A DNA stretch of 34,284 nucleotides from an uncultured Candidatus Pelagibacter sp. (GTDB lineage: Bacteria; Pseudomonadota; Alphaproteobacteria; Pelagibacterales; Pelagibacteraceae): assembly GCA_905616395.1 (NCBI GenBank), contig CAJQSQ010000017.1, forward strand, positions 1 to 34,284, read 5' to 3'. Made by a program: the position numbers and the translations under genes. Below the pieces are notes generated by a model that saw nothing but the letters and a program-made list of their open reading frames with translations, ran no database searches and had not been told where the DNA came from. Within the stretch, counting starts at the first letter, position 1; every line of letters begins with the position of its first letter. Positions 8,190-16,191 of this stretch are shown piece after piece.

Positions 8190-10085
8190 ATGGCTATAGG
8201 TTTTTTAACAATTGGAATTATTATAGCTGTAATAGGAGCTATTCTATACGGAAGAAGATTGGTTAAAACTGAAAAGACTGATGCTGTATTTGGTAATCCA
8301 GAAAGAGCAAAAGGAGGAGCACACTGGGTTATAGTCGGTGCTAGTTTTCTTATTTTTTCTTGGCTTTATTATTCATGGGATATTGCTAAAGCTTTTTACC
8401 CAAAGTCTGCAAATGAGCTTTGCCAAGTAGGAAAAGTTACAGACTCGTTGATGTCTTTAAAATATCTTTTTCCAATTGATGAGCGTCAACACAAAAGTAC
8501 TGACATTATTGATCGTGAAAATAAAAATATAACTAAATATATTATTGAAATAAAAAATCACTCAGAGTTAGGTGACCAGGATAAAACAGTACTATTAAAG
8601 TTTGTAGAGAGAGCTGGACTTACAATTCCATACCTAACCAATGAAAAATATTTAGAATTTGAAACTAAAGATAAGATAAAAAATTTAACTAATAGAATTA
8701 TTCGTTTAACTGAAGAATTTCAAAAAACTGATTATCCTCCAATAAAAAGTATCGAAGAAGAAAACAAGAGGTTAGAAGCTTTAAAAAAACAAAAAGGATG
8801 GGGTTTTACTGGTGAGGAGGTACCAACTCTAGCTGAAACAGCTTCTGGATTAAAATTTGAAGCTGCTGCAAAAACTTTGAATGAAATAAGTGATGAATTC
8901 TTTGCACTAAGAAATCATAACCCTGAATACAAAAAAGCAATAACAAAACTAAGAGGTGAAATAAAAGCTTATAGAAAAGGGTTATCTGAGGAAAAAGAAG
9001 TTGAAACACAATTGGCAAAAGAAATAGATAAACTTGCTAGAAGAATTCAATTTGCTAGTATTTTTCCTCCTAAAGCCCTAGATAATATAGAGCAATCTAT
9101 TATGGACTTTGATGTTGTTCAAAGAGAAGCTCAAGGTAATTTAATATTTATTGATGCAGTATTCTTTCCTGGTGGAACAATTCTTTCAAGTGGCCCCACT
9201 TGTTCAGAAGATGGGCCTGGGAGATGGTTACCAAAACCTTCAGATACCTTTAGAATTTTTAAAGATCTCTTAAGACCAAGTGTAGGATTTAAATATGTTC
9301 CTTTGATTTGGTATGAAATGATGGATGTTAGTAAAATAGTTGGTTTCATACTTCCAGATTGGATTGCAGATGCTGTACCAGGTAAATACCCTGTTCATAA
9401 TCAAGATGGAACTGTTACACCAAATTTTAAAAGTAAAATATTAAATATTGTAACTGGTGAATTTAAACTTTTCAAAATACCTATCCCTTATGGTCATATT
9501 TGGGATTCTTTTTTAAGAGTTTTTATGGGTTTAACTATAGGAATTTTACTTGGAGTACCACTAGGCCTATTTATGGGTTTAAATAGATTTGCTAAAGGAT
9601 TCTTTGATCCAATAGTTGAACTATACAGACCTGTACCACCATTAGCTTGGGCTCCACTTGTTATCACCGTGTTTGGAATTGATAATGTTGGAAAAGTATT
9701 CTTATTATTTATGGTTTCTTTTTCAATTATGATCATCTCAGCTAGAGCTGGTGCATCAGGAACGCAATTATCTAAAATTCATGCTTCTCACTCTTTGGGA
9801 GCATCAAGATGGCAAATATTAAGATATGTTATATTTCCAAATTCTCTACCAGAAATTTTGACAGGAATAAGAGTTGCTGTTGGAATGTGTTGGGGAACTT
9901 TAGTTGCTGCAGAATTTTTAGCTGGAACTACGGGTATTGGTTTTGTTGAGAATGTTGCAAGAAAATATATGCAGTATGAAGTTATCTGGATAACAATATT
10001 TGTTATGGGTATGTTGGGTCTTTTATTTGATGTGACTATTAGAAAGATAATAGACAGAACTATTCCTTGGCGTGGAAAAGGTTAA
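8190..10085 (+). CDS. tauC: Taurine ABC transporter permease with a very long N-terminal extension (TauC-like)
   Basis: Only about the last 200 of 631 residues form a TauC/SsuC permease core: the RPVPPLAWAPLVITVFG region, the EAA coupling loop (SHSLGASRWQILRYVIFPNS) and terminal helices. Family members such as E. coli TauC are about 275 residues. The N-terminal 430 residues contain two hydrophobic segments (about 3-20 and 45-65), then a large polar region. That region has Lys/Glu-rich, probably coiled-coil stretches (about 95-310) and a Pro/Gly-rich part (about 325-420) with FFPGG and GPTCSEDGPG. With two preceding helices the polar domain could be periplasmic, but topology is uncertain. The frame is open throughout with no internal stop, so this is a true fusion, not a sequencing join. 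Confidence 0.88.
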   Translation: MAIGFLTIGIIIAVIGAILYGRRLVKTEKTDAVFGNPERAKGGAHWVIVGASFLIFSWLYYSWDIAKAFYPKSANELCQVGKVTDSLMSLKYLFPIDERQHKSTDIIDRENKNITKYIIEIKNHSELGDQDKTVLLKFVERAGLTIPYLTNEKYLEFETKDKIKNLTNRIIRLTEEFQKTDYPPIKSIEEENKRLEALKKQKGWGFTGEEVPTLAETASGLKFEAAAKTLNEISDEFFALRNHNPEYKKAITKLRGEIKAYRKGLSEEKEVETQLAKEIDKLARRIQFASIFPPKALDNIEQSIMDFDVVQREAQGNLIFIDAVFFPGGTILSSGPTCSEDGPGRWLPKPSDTFRIFKDLLRPSVGFKYVPLIWYEMMDVSKIVGFILPDWIADAVPGKYPVHNQDGTVTPNFKSKILNIVTGEFKLFKIPIPYGHIWDSFLRVFMGLTIGILLGVPLGLFMGLNRFAKGFFDPIVELYRPVPPLAWAPLVITVFGIDNVGKVFLLFMVSFSIMIISARAGASGTQLSKIHASHSLGASRWQILRYVIFPNSLPEILTGIRVAVGMCWGTLVAAEFLAGTTGIGFVENVARKYMQYEVIWITIFVMGMLGLLFDVTIRKIIDRTIPWRGKG

Positions 10086-10086
10086 A

Positions 10087-11094
10087 ATGAAACAAGATCT
10101 TTTAAAAAAAGAAATCATACAAATATTCAAAAAGTATAAATTAAGTAAAGAGCATGCTTTAATTTGTGCAGAGGCATTAATAAATGCAGAATTAGTTGGG
10201 GCTCCTTCTCATGGTTTATCTAGGCTTAAAATGTATTGTGACCGAATATCTAAAAAATTAATTAATCCAAAACCTAAAATAAAAATTAAGAAAATTTCTC
10301 AATCAATTGCTCATGTTGATGGCAACAACAGTATTGGCTTTGTTGCAGCAGATATTGCTATCAAAACCGCTATAAGCAATGCCAAAAAGACTGGGATTGG
10401 TTTGGTTGCAGTTAAAAATAGTGGCCACTATGGTTTGTCTGGTTATTATGCTGAGCAAGCTGTTAAAAAAAATTTAATGGTTTTGGTGTTTACTAATGCA
10501 CCCCCGGCTGTTGCACCTCATGGTGCATTAAAAAGTTTGTTTGGAACAAATCCAATTTGTTTTGGAACTCCAACAGGATCTAAGGTTCCTTTTATTTTGG
10601 ATACCTCTATATCAATGATTAATAGAGGAAAAATTAGAGTGGCTGCAAGAGAAGGTGGAAAAATTCCCGAAGGTGTTGCGTTAGATAAATTTGGCAAACC
10701 GACAACAGATCCAAAAAAAGCACTGGAAGGTGTTCAGCTACCTATTGCTGGATTTAGAGGTTCTGGATTAGCTTGGATGGTTGATATTTTAAGTGGTGTT
10801 TTAACAGGTGGTAATCATGCTGGTCGAGTTAAAGATCCTTTTACAGATTTTAGTGGTCCTCAAAATATAGGTCATTTATTTTTTGTAATGAAGCCCAATT
10901 TATTTGTGGGAAATTCTTTTAATAAAAGAATAAAAAATAATATTAAAACAATTAAAAAACTACCTAAAATTAAAGGTGTTAAGGAAATTCTTTATCCAGG
11001 GCAAAGTAAATACAATAGATATAAGGATAATCTTAAAAAAGAGATTAAAATTACAAAGAATGTATTGGAAGATTTAAATAGTTTAATAAGATAA
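10087..11094 (+). CDS. Ldh_2-family NAD(P)-dependent dehydrogenase (malate / sulfolactate / lactate type)
   Basis: The protein belongs to the Ldh_2 (YlbC/ComC/AllD) fold. Visible marks are AELVGAPSHGLSRL near the N-terminus, a KNSGHYGLSGYYAEQ block with the catalytic-region His, GTNPICFGTP, and PEGVALDKFGKPTTDPKKAL. The usual GYKGYGLA motif is GFRGSGLA here, so Lys is replaced by Arg. I chose ATG at 10087, which follows the tauC stop by one base and has GGAAAAG upstream; an in-frame GTG at 10072 would add five residues inside tauC. Placed behind tauABC and near an HpsN-like gene, it could oxidise (R)-sulfolactate like ComC/SlcC. Malate, ureidoglycolate or a cyclic imino acid are alternatives. 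Confidence 0.82.
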   Translation: MKQDLLKKEIIQIFKKYKLSKEHALICAEALINAELVGAPSHGLSRLKMYCDRISKKLINPKPKIKIKKISQSIAHVDGNNSIGFVAADIAIKTAISNAKKTGIGLVAVKNSGHYGLSGYYAEQAVKKNLMVLVFTNAPPAVAPHGALKSLFGTNPICFGTPTGSKVPFILDTSISMINRGKIRVAAREGGKIPEGVALDKFGKPTTDPKKALEGVQLPIAGFRGSGLAWMVDILSGVLTGGNHAGRVKDPFTDFSGPQNIGHLFFVMKPNLFVGNSFNKRIKNNIKTIKKLPKIKGVKEILYPGQSKYNRYKDNLKKEIKITKNVLEDLNSLIR

Positions 11095-11117
11095 AACTAC
11101 TATAGTAAGCTTCTAAT

Positions 11118-11363
11118 ATGCGTCCAGTATTTAAAATTATTATAGTATACGAAATCATTTTTTTTACTTTCTGGAACTTCCTTTATTATTCCAATCCAGG
11201 TGTTGAAAGTTGGTTTAAACTAGAAAATCTGACAGCGATATATACTGTTCTATCAACTATGGCTTTAGGATTTGTTTTTGTGTATGTGGTTTTCATCACT
11301 ATGAAAATAACAGGCGTACTTAATAAAATTAAAAATTTAAAGGATCCTAGAAAAAACTTTTAG
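11118..11363 (+). CDS. Small membrane protein, 81 aa
   Basis: Two hydrophobic helices are clear: about residues 5-24 (FKIIIVYEIIFFTFWNF) and about 42-66 (TVLSTMALGFVFVYVVFITM), followed by a basic tail (KIKNLKDPRKNF). No family is recognised. The ATG lies 23 bases after the Ldh_2 gene, so it may be the last gene of the tau transcript. Its stop abuts the convergent epoxide hydrolase gene with no spare base. The hydrophobic pattern and packing support a real gene, but function is unknown. Confidence 0.6.
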   Translation: MRPVFKIIIVYEIIFFTFWNFLYYSNPGVESWFKLENLTAIYTVLSTMALGFVFVYVVFITMKITGVLNKIKNLKDPRKNF

Positions 11364-12506
11364 TTAACGAATAATTCTAGCAAATTTTACAATGTCGTTA
11401 ACTAGTAACTCTGGCTGTTCCATTGCAGCAAAATGTCCACCACTTGGCATTTCTGTCCATTGGGTAATATTAAAAATTCTATCTACGTAAGAACGAGGTG
11501 GCCATTCCGACATTTCAGCTGGGAAAATTGCAGCTGCAGTTGGAATTTGTATCTTATGGAAATCTTTTGGAAAAAAACGTCCCCCCTCTTCTCTTCTTCC
11601 ATAATAAATCCAAGAAGCTGTGTTGAAAGTCTTTGTAACTATATAAACCATAATATTTGCTAACAAAGTATCTTTAGAATAAACACTTTCAATATTATTA
11701 TCTTTTAAATCTGACCAAGAAAACATTTTTTCAATAATCCACGCTGCAACACCAACAGGACTGTCCATCATTCCATAGCTTAATGTTTGTGGTTTTGTTG
11801 CTTGTTGAGTTCTATAACCATCCTGCATAACTTGATCTTTATCAAATCTTTTTTGCCACTCCTCTTCTTCTTTAGTTTTGGTACCTTCTGGGTGACGCAT
11901 CGTTAAACAATTAATATGAATTGCTTTACAAGTTTTAGAATGATCATAACCTATCCAATTAGCTATAGTTGCTCCCCAATCTCCACCTTGTGCCAAATAA
12001 TTTTTATATTCCAGATTTTCTGTCATTAGTTTATTTAAAATAGTTGCCATTTTTCTGGGACCTATTGGCTTAGAAGGTCTACCTGAAAACCCAAATCCCG
12101 GTAAAGATGGTGCTATAACATCAAATGCATCCTCTACACTTCCACCAAATTTTTCAGGGTGTGCAAGTTTTTCAATTATATGTAAAAATTCTACAACTGA
12201 TCCGGGCCATCCATGCATAAGAAGTAATGGAGTTGGGTTAGAACCACTACCTTTTTCATGAATAAAGTGCATTTCAATGTCATCTACAATAGTTGTAAAA
12301 TTAGAAAAATTATTTATTTCTGCTTCGTGTTTTCTCCAGTCGAAATCATTAACCCAATAACTTGAGATCTCCTTCATATAATCAAGATTGCTTCCATATT
12401 TCCAACCACCATCATCTGGCATTTCGTGCCATGGATAGTTTTTCACCTTAGTATAAATTTCTAACAGTGTTTTATCAGGAATACTTATTTTAAAAGGCTT
12501 AATCAT
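11364..12506 (-). CDS. Epoxide hydrolase (EHN-domain alpha/beta hydrolase)
   Basis: The 380-residue protein starts with an EHN domain (about 1-110, ending in HFIHEKG), then an alpha/beta-hydrolase core. The oxyanion-hole motif HGWP is at 98-101, the nucleophile Asp176 lies in GGDWGA, and the general base His358 lies in GGHFAAMEQPE. Asp in place of Ser is what separates epoxide hydrolases from esterases. The layout matches microsomal/juvenile-hormone-type enzymes found in many bacteria, which open epoxides to diols. It stands alone on this strand, sharing a 49-bp divergent region with the phosphotransacetylase-like gene. The natural substrate is unknown. Confidence 0.88.
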   Translation of the reverse strand: MIKPFKISIPDKTLLEIYTKVKNYPWHEMPDDGGWKYGSNLDYMKEISSYWVNDFDWRKHEAEINNFSNFTTIVDDIEMHFIHEKGSGSNPTPLLLMHGWPGSVVEFLHIIEKLAHPEKFGGSVEDAFDVIAPSLPGFGFSGRPSKPIGPRKMATILNKLMTENLEYKNYLAQGGDWGATIANWIGYDHSKTCKAIHINCLTMRHPEGTKTKEEEEWQKRFDKDQVMQDGYRTQQATKPQTLSYGMMDSPVGVAAWIIEKMFSWSDLKDNNIESVYSKDTLLANIMVYIVTKTFNTASWIYYGRREEGGRFFPKDFHKIQIPTAAAIFPAEMSEWPPRSYVDRIFNITQWTEMPSGGHFAAMEQPELLVNDIVKFARIIR

Positions 12507-12555
12507 TGTTAATTTACAGTATATACTTTCTAATAATTCAGTCTAAATATACCTC

Positions 12556-13467
12556 ATGCTTTCAAATAAAGAAATCGTTTGTCCCAATAACTTACTAGAT
12601 CATGCCCATAGAAAAAAAGGTGTAAATGCAGCTATAGTCAATGCAGGTTTACCCTTACCAATGCTCTCAGTTCAAGATGCTGTAAGAGAAAATCTTATTA
12701 CACCAATTTTTATAGGAGATAAAAAAGAAATCCTAAAATGTGCAGAACAGTTAAAATGGGATATTTCTTCTTATGAAATAATTGATGAGCCTATAGAAAA
12801 TAACACAGCAGCAATAGCAGCAAAACTTGCAAGTGAAGATAAAGTAAAAATTATTGTTAAAGGTCATATTCACACAGATGTCTTGATGAAAGAAATTTTA
12901 AAAAGAGAATATAATTTACTTGGAAAAACTAGACTTAGTCACATTTGGCACATGACTACTGAAAAAGATGATAAACCACTTATAATTACTGATGGTGCTT
13001 TGAACGTTTTACCAAATGTAAAAACAAAAATGCATATTTTAAGAAATGTAATTAATTTTTCAAATCGTATAGGAATTAAGAGACCTAAAGTTGCCGTCCT
13101 TTCTGCAACTGAAGAAGTTTTAGATAGTGTACCAAGCTCAATTGATGCAAATGAAATTACAAAACTTGCAAAAGAAGATAATTTGAATGCTGATGTTTTT
13201 GGTCCTTTAGCATTTGATAATAGTATTTCAAAAAAATCTGCAGCTATCAAAGGTGTTAAAAACCTTGTTGCTGGTCAAGCAGATGTATTGCTAGTTCCAA
13301 GTGTCGAAACTGGAAATAGCTTAGTAAAAATGATGATATATTTTATGGGTGCTTGTGCGGCTGGTGTTGTGATAGGTGGAAAGGTTCCAATCGTAATTAC
13401 TAGTAGATCTGATGAAGCACCAGCAAGATTGGCATCAATTGCTGCAGCTGTTGTTGCTTTAGACTAA
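12556..13467 (+). CDS. Phosphate acetyl/butyryltransferase-family protein
   Basis: The 303 residues match the single-domain PTA/PTB family often named as the phosphate acetyltransferase half of a bifunctional enoyl-CoA hydratase protein. Conserved blocks are DAVRENLITPIFIG, VKGHIHTDVLMKEILK, GPLAFDNSIS and VPSVETGNSLVKMM, with PIVITSRSDEAPARL at the end. It would interconvert acyl phosphate and acyl-CoA. Taurine breakdown by Xsc yields acetyl phosphate, so a PTA in this neighbourhood makes metabolic sense, though Xsc is not in view. It is followed 63 bases later by the HpsN-like gene on the same strand. Acetyl versus butyryl specificity cannot be told. Confidence 0.85.
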   Translation: MLSNKEIVCPNNLLDHAHRKKGVNAAIVNAGLPLPMLSVQDAVRENLITPIFIGDKKEILKCAEQLKWDISSYEIIDEPIENNTAAIAAKLASEDKVKIIVKGHIHTDVLMKEILKREYNLLGKTRLSHIWHMTTEKDDKPLIITDGALNVLPNVKTKMHILRNVINFSNRIGIKRPKVAVLSATEEVLDSVPSSIDANEITKLAKEDNLNADVFGPLAFDNSISKKSAAIKGVKNLVAGQADVLLVPSVETGNSLVKMMIYFMGACAAGVVIGGKVPIVITSRSDEAPARLASIAAAVVALD

Positions 13468-13530
13468 TTCTTCATTGAAATAACTTTATTATTGCTTTAA
13501 ATAAAAGCTTAAAATTAATGAGAGAGAATA

Positions 13531-14817
13531 ATGGCTATAATTTATTTAAAAAAATCACCTAAGACATCTTCAACAGATGATACAAAAACTACAGAAATTG
13601 TTAAAGGTTTATTAAAAGATATTGAAGAAAATAAAGAGCAGGCTTGTATAGATCTTACAAAAAAATTTGATAAGTATGATGGTGATATTATTGTCTCTAA
13701 AGAAAAAATTGAAGAAATTAAAAAAAACTTAGATCAAAAAACTAAAGATGATATTCAGTTTTCTTACGACAGAGTTAGAACATTTGCTGAAGCACAATTA
13801 AAAAATTATGGACAAGATTTTGAAGTTGAGCTTTCCCCAGGTTTGTTTGCAGGTCAAAGATTAATTCCTGTTAATACAGCAGGTTGTTATATACCTGGTG
13901 GCAGATATGCTCACATAGCCTCGGCTGTTATGAGTGTAACAACTGCAAAAGTTGCAGGTGTAAAAAATGTAATTGCATGTAGCCCTCCCAAAGAAGGTGT
14001 TGGTGCTCATCCAACTATAGTTTATACAGCTGATCTTTGTGGAGCTGACGTAATCTTAAATTTAGGTGGTGTACCTGGTATTGCTTCAATGACTAATGGA
14101 TTATTTAATAACCCTTCTGCTGATATTATAGTTGGTCCTGGAAACCAATTTGTTGCAGAAGCAAAAAGAATTTTATTTGGTAAAGTTGGAATTGATTTAT
14201 TTGCAGGTCCAACAGAAATTGCTGTTATTGCAGATGATAAAGCAGATGCGGAAATGGTTGCTGTTGACCTAGTTGGTCAAGCAGAGCATGGCTATAATTC
14301 TCCTGCTTGGTTGTATACTACGAGTAAAAGAGTTGCCGATGAAGTGATGAGAAGAGTTCCAGAATTAATTGCTGATTTACCTGAAGTTCCAAGAACTAGT
14401 GCCGAAGCTGCTTGGAGAGATTATGGTGAGGTTATTCTTTGTGATACTGATGAAGAAATGGCAACAATCAGCGATGAGTACGCTCCAGAACACTTGGAAG
14501 TTCAAACTGAAAACTTAGAATGGTTTCATAAAAGACTAAAAAACTATGGATCACTATTTATTGGTGAGGAAACAACTGTAGCGTATGGAGATAAATGCTC
14601 AGGAACTAATCATATCTTACCCACAAAAGGTGCAGGTCGTTACACTGGGGGTTTATTTGTTGGTAAGTTTATTAAAACATTGAGTTTCCAAAGAATGACA
14701 AAAGAATCTACAAAAACTGTGGGTGCTGCCTGTGCTAGAATTTCAAGATATGAAGGCATGGAAGCTCATGCAAGAACTGCTGATGAGAGACTCAGAAAAT
14801 ATGGTTTTTCTAATTAA
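13531..14817 (+). CDS. hpsN: Histidinol-dehydrogenase homologue, probable sulfopropanediol dehydrogenase (HpsN-like)
   Basis: The fold and catalytic set of histidinol dehydrogenase are complete in 428 residues: zinc ligands Gln250 and His253 (GQAEHG), Asp354 (YGDKCSGTNH) and His413, and catalytic Glu320-His321 (APEHLEV). However the wording differs from biosynthetic HisD, for example LSPGLFAGQRLIPVNTAGCY and GGRYAHIASAVMSVTTAKVA, which I associate with the HpsN branch. HpsN oxidises (R)-2,3-dihydroxypropanesulfonate (DHPS) to (R)-sulfolactate with NAD+. No his genes surround it; instead a taurine importer, a PTA-like protein and an Ldh_2 dehydrogenase do. Its 3' end overlaps the convergent LysE gene by 8 bases. 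HpsN is the preferred call but needs a tree. Confidence 0.75.
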   Translation: MAIIYLKKSPKTSSTDDTKTTEIVKGLLKDIEENKEQACIDLTKKFDKYDGDIIVSKEKIEEIKKNLDQKTKDDIQFSYDRVRTFAEAQLKNYGQDFEVELSPGLFAGQRLIPVNTAGCYIPGGRYAHIASAVMSVTTAKVAGVKNVIACSPPKEGVGAHPTIVYTADLCGADVILNLGGVPGIASMTNGLFNNPSADIIVGPGNQFVAEAKRILFGKVGIDLFAGPTEIAVIADDKADAEMVAVDLVGQAEHGYNSPAWLYTTSKRVADEVMRRVPELIADLPEVPRTSAEAAWRDYGEVILCDTDEEMATISDEYAPEHLEVQTENLEWFHKRLKNYGSLFIGEETTVAYGDKCSGTNHILPTKGAGRYTGGLFVGKFIKTLSFQRMTKESTKTVGAACARISRYEGMEAHARTADERLRKYGFSN

Positions 14818-15418
14818 TTATTTCAAATAAAACTAACAAAGCTAATAGACTCATAAAAAATATTATAAATAGATTAATTTTTCTCCACATTTTATCACTT
14901 TGAAGATGTTTGGATAAAAATTTTGAAAGATACCCTATTGTAAAAAAGAAAAGAAATGATGCTATAGAAGCCCCAATTCCAAAGTAATATTTATCAATAA
15001 TTAATAAATTTTTAGAAAAATTTCCCAAAAAAAATACAGTATCTGAATAAACGTGTGGATTGAGATATGTGAAAGCTAGAGTTTTAGTTATTATCCCTGT
15101 TAATGAGATGCTTTTTACTTCTTGGTTAAAATTAATCTTATTTTTTTGAATAGATATCTTTCCATAAATAAAATGTGCTAAAAATATAAATAAGAGAATA
15201 TTTAAAATAAGCTCTATTGTAGAATTAAAAAAATTACCAAAATATTGAAATAAAAAAATACCTAAAAATATTAATATCAGGTCAGATATTGAGCAAATTA
15301 TACAAACTAGGAATATATATTGTTTTTTTAATCCCTGCTCTATTACAAAAATATTTTGAGCACCAATTGCTAAAATTAAACTTAAACCAGTAAAAAAACC
15401 TAAAAATAAATAACTCAT
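14810..15418 (-). CDS. LysE/ArgO-family amino-acid exporter
   Basis: The 202-residue protein is almost wholly hydrophobic, with about six predicted helices. The N-terminus FTGLSLILAIGAQNIFVIEQ is the family signature (GLSL..A.GAQN.FV..QG). LysE and ArgO export lysine or arginine from the cytosol, and relatives export other small compounds. The motif FTYLNPHVYSDT also fits the conserved NPH of LysE proteins. It follows the alternative oxidase gene by 28 bases on the same strand. Substrate is not deducible; export of an amino acid or an amine from nearby catabolism is possible. Confidence 0.88.
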   Translation of the reverse strand: MSYLFLGFFTGLSLILAIGAQNIFVIEQGLKKQYIFLVCIICSISDLILIFLGIFLFQYFGNFFNSTIELILNILLFIFLAHFIYGKISIQKNKINFNQEVKSISLTGIITKTLAFTYLNPHVYSDTVFFLGNFSKNLLIIDKYYFGIGASIASFLFFFTIGYLSKFLSKHLQSDKMWRKINLFIIFFMSLLALLVLFEIIN

Positions 15419-15446
15419 AATAATATGTTTAAATGAATTATTATTT

Positions 15447-16118
15447 TTACTTTAATTCTATAGATTTAGCTTCTTTTTTTTCAGTAGCTTCTTTGGTGTA
15501 AGATTTTTTATCATTTAATAAATTAGCAAAACTATGATTAACATCTCTATGTCCTGCTTCATCATCTCTTACTACTCTAACAACATCCTTTAATGTTGAG
15601 TGAAGTGGTAAATTCCAATAATCGATTGCAATTTTTGGAGCTGGTTGGTCTTTAATTCTTCCTGACTCTAATTCATTCAAATAATCAGTATAACTGAAAA
15701 CAGCTTCTTCTTCAAAATATCCTACTATTCTATGAGCTGTTCTTTGAGACGCTAAATATATTATTGAATACATGACTATGAATACTAGCTGTGCTGCAAT
15801 AATTATAAATCTTTCTAATGATGTTGGTTTAGCAACCTGAATAAAGGTCATTAAATGCATTCTTTCATTTTCCGCCTCTTCTAAAAGAAGCTTTATCCAA
15901 CCTTTATCATCTTCCATTTTTCTTAAAGATTTTAGATGCATCAGCATGCCCGCAACCATTCCAGGTACAGCAGCAACCGTTTCTAGCACTACGGCTCTAT
16001 GACCATATTTTTTTTTAAAAAAAATGTCAGCTATAAGTCTTAAAAGCTTTGTGAACGTTAAGGCTATACGGTCACTCATATTTTCTGGCTTGTAGTGTTT
16101 TTGTAAATTATCCATCAT
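15447..16118 (-). CDS. aox: Alternative oxidase (cyanide-insensitive ubiquinol oxidase)
   Basis: All six predicted di-iron ligands are present: Glu46 (LETVA), Glu85 and His88 (NERMH), the Glu of FEEEAV around 136-138, and Glu187 with His190 (DEAGH). The two hydrophobic stretches (about 42-62 and 105-124) match the interfacial membrane helices of AOX. At 223 residues it is the compact bacterial form, lacking a mitochondrial leader. It would oxidise ubiquinol and reduce oxygen to water without pumping protons. The typical DEAxHR motif is intact with Gly in the variable place. It sits between a PuuC-like aldehyde dehydrogenase and a LysE gene. ATG at 16115 is an alternative start. Confidence 0.95.
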   Translation of the reverse strand: MMDNLQKHYKPENMSDRIALTFTKLLRLIADIFFKKKYGHRAVVLETVAAVPGMVAGMLMHLKSLRKMEDDKGWIKLLLEEAENERMHLMTFIQVAKPTSLERFIIIAAQLVFIVMYSIIYLASQRTAHRIVGYFEEEAVFSYTDYLNELESGRIKDQPAPKIAIDYWNLPLHSTLKDVVRVVRDDEAGHRDVNHSFANLLNDKKSYTKEATEKKEAKSIELK

Positions 16119-16191
16119 TTGTACATTTAGATATTAGTTTCAATTATTCTATGTGATATTATGACACTCAAAGATGTTGATTTTGTTAGTT

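Noticed and set aside
10072..10086. GTG start giving a five-residue longer Ldh_2 protein overlapping tauC
   Set aside because: ATG at 10087 follows the tauC stop directly and has GGAAAAG at a good distance; the extension has no family support.
13531..14817. Biosynthetic histidinol dehydrogenase (hisD)
   Set aside because: Catalytic residues fit, but the wording and the sulfonate-type neighbours favour HpsN; kept as alternative, not main call.
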